This document shows positions 23,860 through 37,125 of a DNA stretch of 64,000 bases, one piece after another. The first letter of the stretch is position 1. Every line of letters begins with the position of its first letter. The translations under genes were made by a program, and so were the position numbers. Below the pieces are notes generated by a model, which worked only from the letters and a program-made list of their open reading frames with translations, made no database searches and was not told where the DNA came from. The stretch spans positions 538,106,316-538,170,315 of the forward strand of contig NC_058519.1 in NCBI RefSeq assembly GCF_904849725.1, given 5' to 3'. The DNA is from Hordeum vulgare subsp. vulgare (Eukaryota > Streptophyta > Magnoliopsida > Poales > Poaceae).

Positions 23860-24712
23860 TGCAACTCGGATAAAAAAAGGTGAGCTTATTTGCATGTTGG
23901 GGGTTCACTTGAAATTAGGACAATATGGACGGGATCCCAGTTGCGTGTCGAGGGTGCACTTGCAACCATGAAAGAATGGATCGGGCTAGAGTTGCATATC
24001 AAGGGTGGCATTTTAACTCGGACAAAGCTGGTAGGGCCCTAGTTGCATATCGAGGATGGACTTGCTACTGAGGCAAAAATGGGTCGGTCTAAGTTGCCTC
24101 TCGAATTGCATGTGAGGGATAAAGTTGTAACTGGGGGTAAAAATAGGTAGCCTCCCCCACTAGGGTCTCGAGGATGAGCTTGTAATTGGGAAGAAAATTG
24201 GTAGGGTCCACCTGTGTATCAAGTACATACTTGCAACTAGGGCAAAAAAGACGAGCCCATTTGCATGTTGGGGTGACTTGCAACTGAAACAAGATGAATG
24301 GAGACTTGAGTTATGTGTTGAGGGCGAAGTTGTAACCAGGACAAAAATGGATGAGGCCGAGTTGCATCTGGGGGATGGAGGTGCAACCGGGACAAAAACG
24401 ATTATCCCCAATCTTGCGCATCGATTGTGGACTTCCAACTACGACGAAAAAGGAGTCATGCTGAGAGGCATATCATTAGTGGAGTTGAAACTGGACAAAA
24501 TTTATTGGTCGTAAAATAGTTACATAACGAGAATGGGCTTTCAACTAGAACAATAATAGATGACGGCCTGCAATTTCACGTCGAACGTGGAGTTGCAACT
24601 AGGAGAAAAAGGGTCCAACCCAGTTACGTACCGAGAGGGTGCACTTACAACTGAGGAAAGTGGGTCACAATCAGTTGCGTATCGACTGATGGACTTGTAA
24701 TCATGAAAAAAA
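23860..24712. repeat. Degenerate minisatellite, about 51-bp unit, about 16 copies
   Basis: Units begin with variants of AGTTGCATATCGAGGGTGG, continue with ACTTGCAACT and end in GGACAAAAATGG plus a short GGGCC-like spacer. Clear unit starts occur at about 23941, 23992, 24043 and 24094, spaced 51 bp, with looser copies to 24712. 51 is a multiple of three, so false ORFs arise on both strands. No gene is visible. Confidence 0.8.
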
Positions 24713-24869
24713 TGAATTTAAATCAAATTAATAAATAATTATTAAATAAGTCTGGTCAAATAAATATATATGCAAATGATAGGCATGATATTAAGTTGGG
24801 CAAGTTTGAGTCACACTCCTTTACAATTTACACTCTCTCATCTCTGTACATTTTCTGGTATTTTGAGTT

Positions 24870-25122
24870 CACTGGGATTTAAGTCCTGGTGTTTGCATTA
24901 TTTGTGCATTTATTTCAGGATTTTCAATGATATGTTTTTAGTGAAAGAAGACGTTTTTGTCAACGACAAGGCGTCTAGGATGATTTTATAAATCTCAAAA
25001 TGATATATCGACTCAGTCCCTTAAAGATACTTATAGGATAGAATGCACATATATACATTCATAGGGATAAGTGTATACATGTGTATATAAATACTTACGT
25101 CTGTATGTATTAAAAAAAAACT
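24870..25122 (+). mobile_element. LINE-like 3' tail (non-LTR retroposon)
   Basis: From GGATTTAAGTCCTGGTG to TGTATTAAAAAAAAA it matches a second copy at 51477-51715, sharing the AGACGTTTTTGTCAACGACAAGG, TCAGTC and TATATA-rich blocks. The adenine-rich end and repetition fit the 3' end of a grass LINE. No ORF remains. The family is from memory. Confidence 0.5.
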
Positions 25123-25301
25123 GACAACACTCAGTCAAAGAGCAAAACCACAAGTTCCGTGCAGCTCCACGCTCACGTTAACAATCAATAGAGCATAAAA
25201 AAACTCAATACAACACAAATCTTGGAGCAAGAAAATTGACGGTATAGAAATTAGATGTGAGATACTAAATCACACCTAGATGTAATATAGCAAAACTTAT
25301 A

Positions 25302-25465
25302 CTCCCTCCGTTTTCAAATATAAGTCTTTTTAAAAATTCCACTAAAAGACAATATATGAAGCAAAATGAGTAAATCTACACGCTAATGTATGTCTATATA
25401 CATCCGTATATGTAGTTACTTAATAAAAACTTTAAAAATTTATATTTAAAAACGGAGGGAGGGAG
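25302..25465. mobile_element. Stowaway-type MITE
   Basis: 164 bp with terminal inverted repeats CTCCCTCCGTTTTCAAATAT / ATATTTAAAAACGGAGGGAG and TA target duplications (25300-25301 and 25466-25467). Non-coding, mobilised by Tc1/mariner transposases. Confidence 0.92.
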
Positions 25466-25712
25466 TATATCACACCATCTGATAGAGTAGTCATTATAAT
25501 CATATATGGTAGCAATAAATAGTGTCATATAACACTAAAACGTCAACGATCTGGGGGGAAACACATAGAATTTGGGACTAATGTGTCACCCACAACCACA
25601 ACACTGGGCCACGACTATTCCACGGGTTGGCTGAGCCCCCGTGCTACAGTCCGGTCAACAGCTGACCACACACAGTACATACTGTACATACTACTACACG
25701 ATAATAATGATA

Positions 25713-25927
25713 CCGCCTCCCTTCAAGTATATAAGGCATGCGCGTAGTTCTAGGTTATCAATTTAACTAACTTAATATATATTATATGCGATAAAAATTA
25801 TATATTCAGAAACTACATTCCCACATGAATCTAATGATATATTATTTATTACACATAATACATATTTAAATAATTAAATTAATGACCTATAACTACGCGC
25901 AAGCCCTATACACCTGGACAGAGGGAG
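25713..25927. mobile_element. Stowaway-type MITE, Thalos-like
   Basis: About 215 bp with TA duplications (25711-25712 and 25928-25929). The ends are inverted relatives: CTCCCTTCAAGTATATAAGGC against GCCCTATACACCTGGACAGAGGGAG, with CGCGTAGTTCTAGGTTA / TGACCTATAACTACGCG inside. This matches the Thalos family as I remember it. Confidence 0.85.
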
Positions 25928-25937
25928 TACTACTAAA

Positions 25938-26045
25938 TAGGAGTAGTTCATTGAAGCAGTAAAGCGTTGCTCGGCCGCGACGTCAGCAGTCAGCAGTCAG
26001 TAGTCACCACTCACGAGTTACCTCCGGCGGAACTCGGCCGCGACG
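25938..26045 (-). pseudogene. Copy of the extreme 3' end of the AAP pseudogene
   Basis: About 108 bp nearly identical to 47281-47382, in the same orientation. It contains the last few codons and stop of the permease reading (TTACCTCCGGCGGAACTCGGCCGCGAC on the plus strand is split here from the rest) and its 3' flank. Beyond 26045 similarity ends. It is a fragment with no function. Confidence 0.85.
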
Positions 26046-28626
26046 TCGAGTAAAAATTGGGTGGTAGATAATTTGATGCGTGGGGTCCGTTTCAATTTTG
26101 AATCATTTGGATATCTTAGAAGTTCTCGACAAAAAAGACAAATTCGGCATCTCTTAAAATTGGAGCGAACCTCACACATCTAAACTAGGCATCAGACTAC
26201 TCATGTTTGGCTTTCTATCAGACTAGTCCTTGGCCGTTTGATCCGATGCATGGCAAACGTCGGATGTACTAGTTGTTAGGCCCGTCAGTTTTGCTATAAA
26301 TTTGTTTTCCTAATTGAGTGCATCATCATAAATGCTGCCGCATTCATCGGATTTCTGGCCTTTTACGTGAGAATTTTTTTTTAGGGAATGTCTTTTATGT
26401 GAGTAGAACGTGGGCCTAGTAGTTAGCTGACATGCATGATGCATGGATCTGGCTTCCGTCAATCACGTGTAATCTACCATATTTTTCGTCATTCATCCAT
26501 GGCCATACTTCCTACTTTGTGATTTTGCTTCCAGCTTAACAAACTATGTTTCCGTGGTCCCCCAAAAAAACTATGTTTCTCTCAAAAAACTATGTTTCTA
26601 TGGAAAGAATAATTTGCTTCCTTTGTGATACAAAATTGATTCAGTCCAATTTTTTTCAGAGAATTATTTACTATGCAGCCTCGCACTATGATTTGTAGAC
26701 ACAATTTATTTGGCTTATTTAGTTGCTTCATAAAAAGAATTATAATGCTTCATATACTTCTTCTCGTCGAACTTTATTCAACTTTTCTCTAGATGCTAGG
26801 AAAATTTGATGCTAGTCCATAACGAATTTGCTTAAACATAATTGGAAAACGTATTTCATGTAACATTTTATTTTGTTTCCAATGCAACCCATTTTTTGCT
26901 TGCACTGATGTGTTAATTTGATCGATGTAAATAAAAATGTATTATGTATACATTTTATTTGTTTCCCATGCAAGAAAGATTTGCTTCCACCAATGAGATG
27001 ATTTTTTCGATCTAATTTACAATGCATGCCATGTAAAAAACATGCAAGAAATTTTGCTTCCGCTGATGAGATAATTTGCTTCTATCGCAATAAGTCTATT
27101 TGGGTGTAACAATATTTTGTGTCCATGCACTTCGCTACCATGTAATAAAGAATTTGGTTCCAAACACAAGAAAAACTTTGCTTCCCAGAGCAAAAAAAAA
27201 ATGTTTCCTCCATCCAATACAAGTGTTTCCATGGTAAAAACAATTTATGTACAATATAACATAAGTTCGTTTCCTTCTTCACTTGTTCATGGACTAAATG
27301 TAAGGCATGATACAAAATTATTCGCTTCAAAGTCAATGATAGTGCCTACACTCCTTCCTACATCATATGTTTCCTATAGATTGTAGACTTGCTTCCGTGC
27401 ACGTGCGGACACCTTCATTGTAAGGCGGATGCAAGTGTCATCACACATCCTCCACATATTTCTCTCGTGGTGCCCATTGGCTGCAAAGCCAACACACAAT
27501 CGCTTGAAGCATACATCACCAAATATATGAAATATATGAAGCATGATGATAGTGTTTAAATGCGAACAATGCTCTTGACAATATATGAGCAAGTATAACA
27601 AAAGATTAGAAGTATGTTTCTATCGCTGCCAACTATTTCGACAGAAGGAAGCATACAAAACAAAAGAGATAGGAAGAATGGACATTAGGAAGCATCAATT
27701 ACATATTATCTCAACATAACTCATACCTAGCGGAAGCATAAAATATTGTAACTCGAAACGAGCACCGAATATCTTTAACATGTGCGTACCTGAATCATTT
27801 TGTGATCTACAAACAAATTTCGTACATCGATGCAAATGAATTGCACTATCCAAGCACATATATGATGCCTATATGAAGCATGGATAATGGAAACATCAAA
27901 ATGATAATTATTAGTATGTGGAGATAGATGATGGAACAGTCGGTGATTCACACAATGCAATACCTTTTATTCAGAGGAGGAATTTCAAAGAGTAGAAAAG
28001 GCTCGGATCGGATGCCACAATTGGATCGTCAGATGACGGTTCAAACCTTCGGGCAAGTTGGTGAGGCAACAAATGTGTTGTAGATTGCGGGCACATCCAC
28101 CTAATGGGATGAGATCTCGGTGTAGTGGTGGCTTTGCAACGTTGATCGTGGATTGCATGTTCGACACGAGGTAGATGAGGAATTGAGGATGGTAGGGAGG
28201 GGGGTGAAGCCAATGTGCTTGATCCATGGAGAGGATTGAGCAATGAAATCGGAGAGAAGTTTGCCGCTGGTGCGGTTGGCAGGAACGAGATCGTCGGAGG
28301 TGCGTGGAAGGTCGCCGGAGAAGGGGATCTCGACAACGAGGTGGCTGTGATGATGAACGACGAGGTGAGAGAGAGGCTGTAGATCAGCGACAACGTCGAA
28401 GAGGATGGGGCGGTGCAGTTTACGGCGAGGTCGGGGAGGCCTGCGTGCTAGGCGAGAGGAAAGGGATAATGCGAGCAAGTTACGGGCGGAGGGTGCGGGC
28501 GGTTAGCATTAAACTGTCGGGATTTTTCTTCCATATGGCAAAATCTGAGACCGTGAGATTCCACTAAAATCAATGGCCGTTGCCTGGTCCAACGATGGCC
28601 TTGCATCAGACTATAGATAGAAAGTG
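26046..28626. other. Unclassified low-copy stretch with degenerate TTTGCTTCC repeats
   Basis: 26480-27400 is AT-rich and repeats loose variants of ATTTGCTTCC / GTTTCC every 20-60 bp. 27980-28500 is more GC-rich and open on the minus strand, but has no recognisable domain. Faint inverted similarity links about 26210 (CTTTCTATCAGACTAG) and 28600-28624 (CAGACTATAGATAGAAAG), which could be the ends of a decayed DNA transposon. I do not recognise a gene. Confidence 0.35.
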
Positions 28627-28631
28627 TTTTC

Positions 28632-30227
28632 TCTTGGGGAACGTCGCATGGGAAACAAAAAATTTCCTATGCGCACGAAGACCTATCATGGTGATGTCCA
28701 TCTACGAGAGGGGATGAGTGATCTACGTACCCCTGTAGACCGTACAGCAGAAGCGTTAGTGAACGCGGTTGATGTAGTGGAACGTCCTCACGTCCCTCTA
28801 TCCGCCCCGCGAACAATCCCGCGATCAGTCCCATGATCTAGTACCGAACGGACGGCACCTCCGCGTTCAGCACACGCACAGCTCGACGATGATCTCGGCC
28901 TTCTTGATCTAGCAAGAGAGACGGAGAGGTAGAAGAGTTCTCCGGCAGCATGACGGCGCTCCGGAGGTTGGTGATGACCTTGTCTCAGCAGGGCTCCGCC
29001 CGAGCTCCGCAGAAACGCGATCTAGAGGAAAAACCGTGGAGGTATGTGGTCGGGCTGCCGTGGAAAAGTCGTCTCAAATCAGCCCTAAAACCTTCGTATA
29101 TATAGGTGGGAGAGGGGGGGCCTTGCCTTGGGGCTCGAGGAGCCCCAAGGGGGTCGGCCGAGCCAAGGGGGGAAGGTCTCCCCCCCAAACCGAGTTGGAC
29201 TTGGTTTGGTGGGTGGGAGTCCTTCCTTCCCTTCCCACCTCCTCCTTTTTTTTCTTTCTCTTTGATTTTTATTCCAATGCGCATAGGGCCCTTTTGGGCT
29301 GTCCCACCAGCCCACTAAGGGCTGGTGCGCCACCCTCAAGGCCTATGGGCTTCCCCGGGGTGGGTTGCCCCCTCCCGGTGAACTCCCGGAACCCATTCGT
29401 CATTCCTGGTAACTCTGAAAACCTTCCGGTAATCAAATGAGGTCATCCTATATATCAATCTTCGTTTCCGGACCATTCCGGAAACCCTCGTGACGTCTGT
29501 GATCTCATCCGGGACTCCGAACAACATTCGGTAACCAACCATACAACTCAAATATGCATAAAACAACGTCGAACCTTAAGTGTGCAGACCCTGCGGGTTC
29601 GAGAACTATGTAGACATGACCCGGGAGACTCCTCGGTCAAGATCCCGCAACTTACACTAAGTCACATTGCTTGCAAGGCTTGTGTGTGATGTTGTATTAC
29701 CGAGTGGACCCCGAGATACCTCTCCGTCACACGGAGTGACAAATCCCGGTCTTGATCCATACTAACGCAACTAACACCTTCGGAGATACCTGTAGAGCAT
29801 ATTTATAGTCACCCAGTTACGTTGCGACGTTTGATACACACAAAGTATTCCTTCGGTGTCAGTGAGTTATATGATCTCATGGTCATAGGAACAAATACTT
29901 GACACGCAGAAAACAGTACCAACAAAATGACACGATCAACATGCTACGTCTATTAGTTTGGGTCTAGTCCATCACGTGATTCTCCTAATGACGTGATCCA
30001 GTTATCAAGCAACAATACCTTGTTCATAATCAGAAGACACTGACTATCTTTGATCAACTGGCTAGCCAATTAGAGGCTTGCTAGGGACAGTGTTTTGTCT
30101 ATGTATCCACACATGTAAATGAGTCTTCATTCAATACAATTATAGCATGGATAATAAACGATTATCTTGATACAGGAATTATAATAATAACTATATTTAT
30201 TATTGCCTCTAGGGCATAATTCCAACA
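28632..30227 (-). repeat. 3' LTR of minus-strand copia
   Basis: 1596 bp. The plus-strand reading begins TCTTGGGGAACG (mutated terminus) and ends GGGCATAATTCCAACA. The adjoining GTCTCCCACTTGC is the complement of the polypurine tract. Confidence 0.93.
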
Positions 30228-30279
30228 GTCTCCCACTTGCACTAGAGTCAATAATCTAGTCCTCACGTCATCATGCGAA

Positions 30280-33200
30280 TTACATTGTAATAAATCTAAC
30301 ACCCATACAGTTCAGGTGTTGATCATGCTTAGCCCGTGGAAGAGGTTTAGTCAGCGGGTCTGCTACATTCAGATCCGTGTGCACTTTGCATATATTCACG
30401 TCCTCCCCTTCGACGCAGTCGCGGATGAGGTTGAAGCGTCGTTTGATGTGTCTGGACTTCTTGTGAAACCGTGGTTCCTTTGCTAAGGCAATGGCACCCG
30501 TGTTGTCACAGAACAAGGTTATTGGATTCAGTGCGCTTGGCACCACTCCAAGATCCGTCATGAATTGCTTCATCCAGACACCCTCCTTAGCCGCCTCCGA
30601 GGCAGCCATGTACTCCGCTTCACATGTAGAATCTGCTACGACGCTTTGCTTGGAACTGCACCAGCTTACCGCACCCCCATTAAGAATAAATACGTATCCG
30701 GTTTGCGACTTAGAGTCGTCCGGATCTGTGTCAAAGCTTGCATCGACGTAACCTTTTACGGCGAGCTCTTCGTCACCTCCATATACGAGAAACATCTCCT
30801 TAGTCCTTTTCAGGTACTTCAGGATATTCTTGACCGCCGTCCAGTGATCCACTCCTGGATTACTCTGGAACCTACCTGCCATACTTATGGCCAGGCTAAC
30901 GTCCGGTCTAGTGCACAGCATTGCATACATGATAGAACCTATGGCTGAAGCATAGGGGACGGAGCGCATATGCTCTCTATCTTCATCAGTTGCTGGGCAC
31001 TGAGTCTTACTCAATCTCGTACCTTGTAAAACTGGCAAGAACCCTTTCTTGGACTATTCCATTTTGAACCTCTTCAAAACTTTATCAAGGTATGTGCTTT
31101 GTAAAAGTCCTATCAGGCGTTTTGATCTATCCCTATAGATCTTAATGCCTAGAATGTAAGCAGCTTCTCCTAGGTCCTTCATAGAGAAACTTTTATTCAA
31201 GTAATCCTTTATGCTCTCCAAAAACTCCACGTTGTTTCCAATCAGCAATATGTCATCCACATATAATATTAGAAACGCCACAGAGCTCCCATTCACTTTC
31301 TTGTAAATACAAGATTCTCCAACCACTTGTATAAACCCAAATGCTTTGATCACCTCATCAAAGCGTTTGTTCCAACTCCGAGATGCTTGCACTAGTCCAT
31401 AAATGGATCGCTGGAGCTTGCACACCTTGTTAGCATTCTTAGGATCGACAAAACCTTCGGGTTGCATCATATACAACTCTTCCTTAAGGAAACCGTTAAG
31501 GAACGCCGTTTTGACATCCATCTGCCAGATTTCATAATCGAAAAATGCAGCTATTGCTAACATGATTCTGACGGACTTAAGCATCGCTACGGGTGAGAAT
31601 GTCTCATCGTAGTCAACTCCTTGAACTTGTGAAAAACCCTTTGCCACAAGTCGAGCTTTATAAACGGTCACATTGCCGTCAGCGTCCGTCTTCCTCTTAA
31701 AGATCCATTTGTTCTGAATAGCCTTGCGGCCCTCAGGCAGTACCTCCAAAGTCCACACTTTGTTCTCATACATGGATCCTATCTCGGACTTCATGGCTTC
31801 TAGCCATTTGTTGGAATCTGGGCCCACCATTGATTTTTCATAATTTGCAGGTTCATTGTTGTCCAACAACATGATTGATAAGACGGGATTACCGTACCAC
31901 TCTGGAGCAGCACGTGGTCTCGTCGACCTGCGTGGTTCGACAGAAACTTGAACCGGAGTTTCATGATCACCATCATTAACTTCCTCCTCAGCCGGCGTCG
32001 CAACGACAGAGGTTTCCCCTTGCCCTGCGCCACCATCCAGAGGGATGAGAGGTTCGACAACCTCGTCAAGTTCTATCTTCCTCCCACTCAATTCTCTCGA
32101 GAGAAACTCCTTCTCGAGAAAAGCTCCGTTTTTAGCAACAAACACTTTGCCCTCGGATTTGAGATAGAAGGTGTACCCAACTGTCTCTTTTGGGTAACCT
32201 ATGAAGACGCACTTTTCCGCTTTGGGTTCCAGATTTTCAGGCTGAAGCTTTTTGACATAAGCATCACATCCCCAAACTTTAAGAAACGACAACTTTGGCC
32301 TTTTGCCATACCACAGTTCATATGGTGTCGTCTCTATGGATTTTGATGGTCCCCTATTTAAAGTGAATGCAGTTGTTTCTAATGCATAACCCCAAAACGA
32401 TAACGGGAAATCGGTAATAGACATCATAGATCGCACCATCTCTAATAAAGTACGATTACGACGTTCGGACACACCATTACGCTCTGGTGTTCCAGGCGGT
32501 GTTAACTGTGAAACAATTCCCATTGCCTTAAGTGAGCACCAAACTCGAAACTCAGATATTCACCCCCACGATCAGACCGTAGGAACTTGATCTTCTTGTT
32601 ACGATGATTTTCAACTTCACTCTGAAATTGCTTGAACTTTTCAAATGTTTCAGACTTGTGCTTCATCAAGTAGACATAACCATATCTACTCAAATCGTCA
32701 GTGAAGGTGAGAAAATAACGATATCCGCCGCGTGCCTCCACGCTCATCGGACCACACACATCGGTATGTATGATTTCCAACAAGTCACTTACACGCTCCA
32801 TTGTTCCGGAGAACGGAGTCTTAGTCATCTTGCCCATGAGGCATGGTTCACACGTGTCAAGTGAATCAAAGTCAAGTGACTCCAAAAGCCCATCAGCATG
32901 GAGTTTCTTCATGCGCTTTACACCAATATGACCTAAGCGGCAGTGCCACAAAAATACGGCGCTATCATTGTTAACTCTAACTCTTTTGGTCTCAATGTTA
33001 TGTATGTGTGTATCGCTATCAAGATTCAATATGAACTATCCTCTCACATTGGTTGCATGACCATAAAAGATGTTACTCATAGAAATAGAACAACCATTAT
33101 TCTCTGACTTAAAAGAGTAACCGTCTCGCAATAAACAAGATCCAGATATAATGTTCATGCTCAACGCAGGCACTAAATAACAATGATTTAAGTTCATAAC

Positions 33201-34259
33201 TAATCCTGATGGTAACTGAAGTGAAACTGTGCCAACGGCGATTGCATCAACCTTGGAACCATTTCCTACGCGCATCGTCACTTCATCTTTCGCCAGCCTT
33301 CGTCTATTCCGTAGTTCCTGTTTTGAGTTGCAAATATGAGCAACAGAACCGGTATAGAATACCCAGGCACTACTACAAGGGCCGGTTAAGTACACATCAA
33401 TAACTTGTATATCAAATATACCTGATTTTTCTTTGGCCGCCTTCTTATCTGCCAGATACTTGGGGCAATTGCGCTTCCAGTGACCCATACCCTTGCAATA
33501 GTAACACTCCGTTTCAGGCTTAGGTCCAGCTTTGGGTTTCTTCGTTGGATTGGCAACAGGCTTGCCGCTCTTCTTTGAATTACCCTTCTTGCCTTTGCCG
33601 TTTCTCTTGAAACTAGTGGTCTTATTCACCATCAACACTTGATGCTCTTTACGGAGTTCAGACTCTGCGACTTTCAGCATCGCAAAAAACTCGCTGGGAG
33701 ACTTGTTCATCCCTTGCATGTTGTAGTTCAACACAAAGCCTTTATAGCTTGGCGGCAGTGATTGAAGGATTCTGTCAGTGATAGCCTCTTGCGGGAGTTC
33801 AATCCCCAGCTCAGCTAGACGGTTTGAGTACCCAGACATTTTGAGCACATGTTCACTGACAGACGAGTTTTCCTCCATCTTGCAAGCATATAATTTATCG
33901 GAGGTCTCATACCTCTCGATCCGGGCGTTCTTCTGAAATATAAACTTCAACTCCTGGAACATCTCAAATGCTCCATGACGCTCAAAGCGACGTTGAAGTC
34001 CCGGTTCTAAGCCATACAAGACTGCACATTGAACTACTGAGTAGTCCTCCTTACGTGCTAACCAAGCGTTCTTAACATCCCGATCAGCCGTAGCGGGTGG
34101 TTCATCTCCTAGCGCAGCATTAAGGACATAATCCTTCTTCCCAGCTTGTAAGATTAGCTTAAGATTACGAGCCCAGTCTACAAAGTTGCTTCCATCATCT
34201 TTCAACTTAGCTTTCTCTAGGAACGTATTAAAATTCAGGGTGACTGTCGCGTGAGCCAT
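30280..34259 (-). pseudogene. copia gag-pol polyprotein (broken)
   Basis: Starts ATG 34259 with a typical copia gag. Zinc knuckle CYYCKGMGHWKRNC at residues about 252-265. The protease motif, normally DTG, reads YTG (residues about 302-304, codon TAT near 33357), so the catalytic Asp is lost. Then come the GAG-pre-integrase H-H-C-C block, the integrase core (HTDVCGPM, RSDRGGEY), RT with YVDDILL near 31255, and RNase H (ADPLTKPLPRAKH). Breaks: in-frame TAG at 33036-33038, a single-base frameshift near 32530, TAG at 31054-31056. Domain order PR-INT-RT-RH defines copia. Confidence 0.95.
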
Positions 34260-35513
34260 GATCTACAACACAAATATGTTCAAAGTGGACTTAGACTATG
34301 TTCAAGATAATTAGAGTTTAACTTAATCAAATTATTCGCTAAACTCCCACTCAAAAAGTACATCTCTCTAGTCATTTGAGTGGTTCATGATCCACTTACA
34401 CTAGCTCAAGTCCGATCATCACGTGAGTTGAGTATAGTTTCAGTGGTAAGCATCCCTATGCTAATCATGTCATCTATATGATTCATGATCGACCTTTTGG
34501 TCTCATGTGTTCCGAGGCCATGTCTGCACATGCTAGGCTCGTCAAGCTTAACCCGAGTGTTCCGCGTGCGCAACTGTTTCGCACCCGTTGTATGTGAACG
34601 TTGAGTCTATCACACCCGATCATCACGTGGTGTCTCGAAACGACGAACTGTAGCAACGGTGCACAGTCGGGGAGAACACAATTTCGTCTTGAAATTTTAG
34701 TGAGAGATCACCTCATAATGCTACCGTCGTTCTAAGCAAAATAAGGTGCATAAAAGGATTAACATCACATGAAATTCATAAGTGACATGATATGGCCATC
34801 ATCACGTGCTTCTTAATCTCCATCACCAAAGCACCGGCACGATCTTCTTGTCACCGGCGCCACACCATGATCTCCATCAACGTGTCGCCATCGGGGTTGT
34901 CGTGCTACTCATGCTATTACTACTAAAGCTACATCCTAGCAAAATAGTAAACGCATCTGCAAGCACAAACGTTAGTATAAAGACAACCCTATGGCTCCTA
35001 CCGGTTGTCGTACCATCGACGTGCAAGTCGATATTATCTGTTACAACATGATCATCTCATACATCCAATATATCACATCACATCGTTGGCCATATCACAT
35101 CACAAGCATACCCTGCAAAAACAAGTTAGACGTCCTCTAATTTTGTTGTTGCATGTTTTACGTGGTGACCACGGGTATCTAGTAGGATCGCATCTTACTT
35201 ATGCAAACACCACAACGGAGATATATGAGTTGCTATTTAACCTCATCCAAGGACCTCCTCGGTCAAATCCGATTCAACTAAAGTTGGAGAAACCGACACT
35301 TGCCAGTCATCTTTGAGCAACGGGGTTACTCGTAGCGATGAAACCAGTCTCTCGTAAGCGTACGAGTAATGTCGGTCCAAGCCGCTTCAATCCAACAATA
35401 CCGCGGAATCAAGAAAAGACTAAGGAGGGCAGCAAAACGCACATCACCGCCCACAAAAACTTTTGTGTTCTACTCGAGAAGACATCTACGCATGAACCTA
35501 GCTCTGATACCAC
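34260..35513 (-). other. Untranslated leader and primer-binding site of minus-strand copia
   Basis: About 1.25 kb between the 5' LTR and gag, without a long ORF. It aligns with 16673-17928 and, in reverse, with 39835-41075. The primer-binding site next to the LTR (35501-35512) is complementary to initiator tRNA-Met. Such leaders carry packaging and dimerisation signals in this family. Confidence 0.85.
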
Positions 35514-37120
35514 TGCTGGGGAACGTCGCATGGGAAACAAAAATTTTCCTACGCGCACAAAGACCTATCATGGTGATGTCCATCTATGAGAGGGGATGAG
35601 TGATCTACGTACCCTTGTAGACCGTACAGCAGAAGCGTTAGTGAACGCGGTTGATGTAGTGGAACGTCCTCACGTCCCTCGATCCGCCCCGCGAACAATC
35701 CCGCGATCAGTCCCACGATCTAGTACCGAACGGACGGCACCACCGCGTTCAGCACACGTACAGCTCGACGATGATCTCGGCCTTCTTGATCCAGCAAGAG
35801 AGATGGAGAGGTAGAAGAGTTCTCCGGCAGCGTGACGGCGCTCCGGAGGTTGGTGATGACCTTGTCTCAGCAGGGCTCCGCCCGAGCTCCACAGAAACGC
35901 GATCTAGAGGAAAAACCGTGGAGGTATGTGGTCGGGCTGCCGTGGAAAAGTCGTCTCAAATCAGCCCTAAAACCTCCGTATATATAGGTGGGAGAGGGGG
36001 GGCCTTGCCTTGGGGCTCGAGGAGCCCCAAGGGGGTCGGCCGAGCCAAGGGGGGAAGGTCTCCCCCCCCAAACCGAGTTGGACTTGGTTTGGTGGGTGGG
36101 AGTCCTTCCTTCCCTTCCCACCTCCTCCTTTTTTTCTTTCTCTTTGATTTTTCTTTCAATGCGCATAGGGACCTTTTGGGCTGTCCCACCAGCCCACTAA
36201 GGGCTGGTGCGCCACCCTCAAGGCCTATGGGCTTCCCCGGGGTGGGTTGCCCCCTCCCGGTGAACTCCCGGAACCCATTCGTCATTCCCGGTACATTCCC
36301 GGTAACTCCGAAAACCTTCCGGTAATCAAATGAGGTCATCCTATATATTAATCTTCGTTTCCGGACCATTCCGGAAACCCTCGTGACGTCTGTGATCTCA
36401 TCCGGGACTCTGAACAACATTCGGTAACAAACCATACAACTCAAATACGCATAAAACAACGTCGAACCTTAAGTGTGCATACCCTGCGGGTTCGAGAACT
36501 ATGTAGACATGACCCGAGAGACTCCTCGGTCAAGATCCCGCAACTTACACTAAGTCACATTGCTTGCAAGGTTTGTGTGCGATGTTGTATTACCGAGTGG
36601 ACCCCGAGATACCTCTCCGTCACACGGAGTGACAAATCCCAGTCTTGACCCATACTAACTCAACTAACACCTTCGGAGATACCTGTAGAGCATCTTTATA
36701 GTCACCCAGTTACGTTGCGACGTTTGATACACACAAAGTATTCCTCCGGTCTCAGTGAGTTATATGATCTCATGGTCATAGGAACAAATACTTGACACGC
36801 AGAAAACAGTAGCAACAAAATGACATGATCAACATGCTACGTCTATTAGTTTGGGTCTAGTCCATCACGTGATTCTCCTAATGACGTGATCCAGTTATCA
36901 AGCAACAACACCTTGTTCATAATCAGAAGACACTGACTATCTTTGATCAACTGGCTAGCCAATTAGAGGCTTGCTAGGGACAGTGTTTTGTCTATGTATC
37001 CACACATGTAAATGAGTCTTCATTCAATACAATTATAGCATGGATAATAAACGATTATTTTGATACAGTAATTATAATAATAACTATATTTATTATTGCC
37101 TCTAGGGCATAATTCCAACA
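35514..37120 (-). repeat. 5' LTR of minus-strand copia
   Basis: 1607 bp, plus-strand reading TGCTGGGGAACG to CATAATTCCAACA. TATA box TATATATA at 35979-35986 lies on the minus strand ahead of the transcribed part. Confidence 0.94.
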
Positions 37121-37125
37121 TTTTC

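Larger units (their letters stand above)
28632..37120 (-). mobile_element. Complete Ty1/copia element (BARE/WIS/Angela type), 8489 bp
   Basis: Two LTRs (28632-30227 and 35514-37120), primer-binding site complement GCTCTGATACCA (35501-35512), polypurine tract next to 30228 (minus strand ...GTGGGAGAC) and a perfect 5-bp duplication TTTTC (28627-28631 and 37121-37125). The coding region is damaged, so it is not autonomous now. By eye, about 11 differences in the first 255 bp of the two LTRs suggest an older insertion than the element at 38143. Confidence 0.96.

Noticed and set aside
24160..24514. ORFs over the minisatellite
   Set aside because: A 51-bp unit is a multiple of three, so lack of stops in a few units extends on its own.
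28101..28478. 125-codon minus-strand ORF
   Set aside because: No domain, overlapping open frames on both strands, and no splice or promoter context. Kept only as part of the unclassified stretch.
29036..29440. GC-rich ORFs on both strands in copia LTRs (also 35771-36459, 39063-39865, 45924-46895)
   Set aside because: Open frames on opposite strands of the same LTR promoter region, present in both LTRs. Regulatory sequence, not genes.
35501..35512. tRNA-like match to initiator tRNA-Met
   Set aside because: It is the 12-base primer-binding site of a copia element, not a tRNA gene; no cloverleaf surrounds it. No tRNA or rRNA gene was found.
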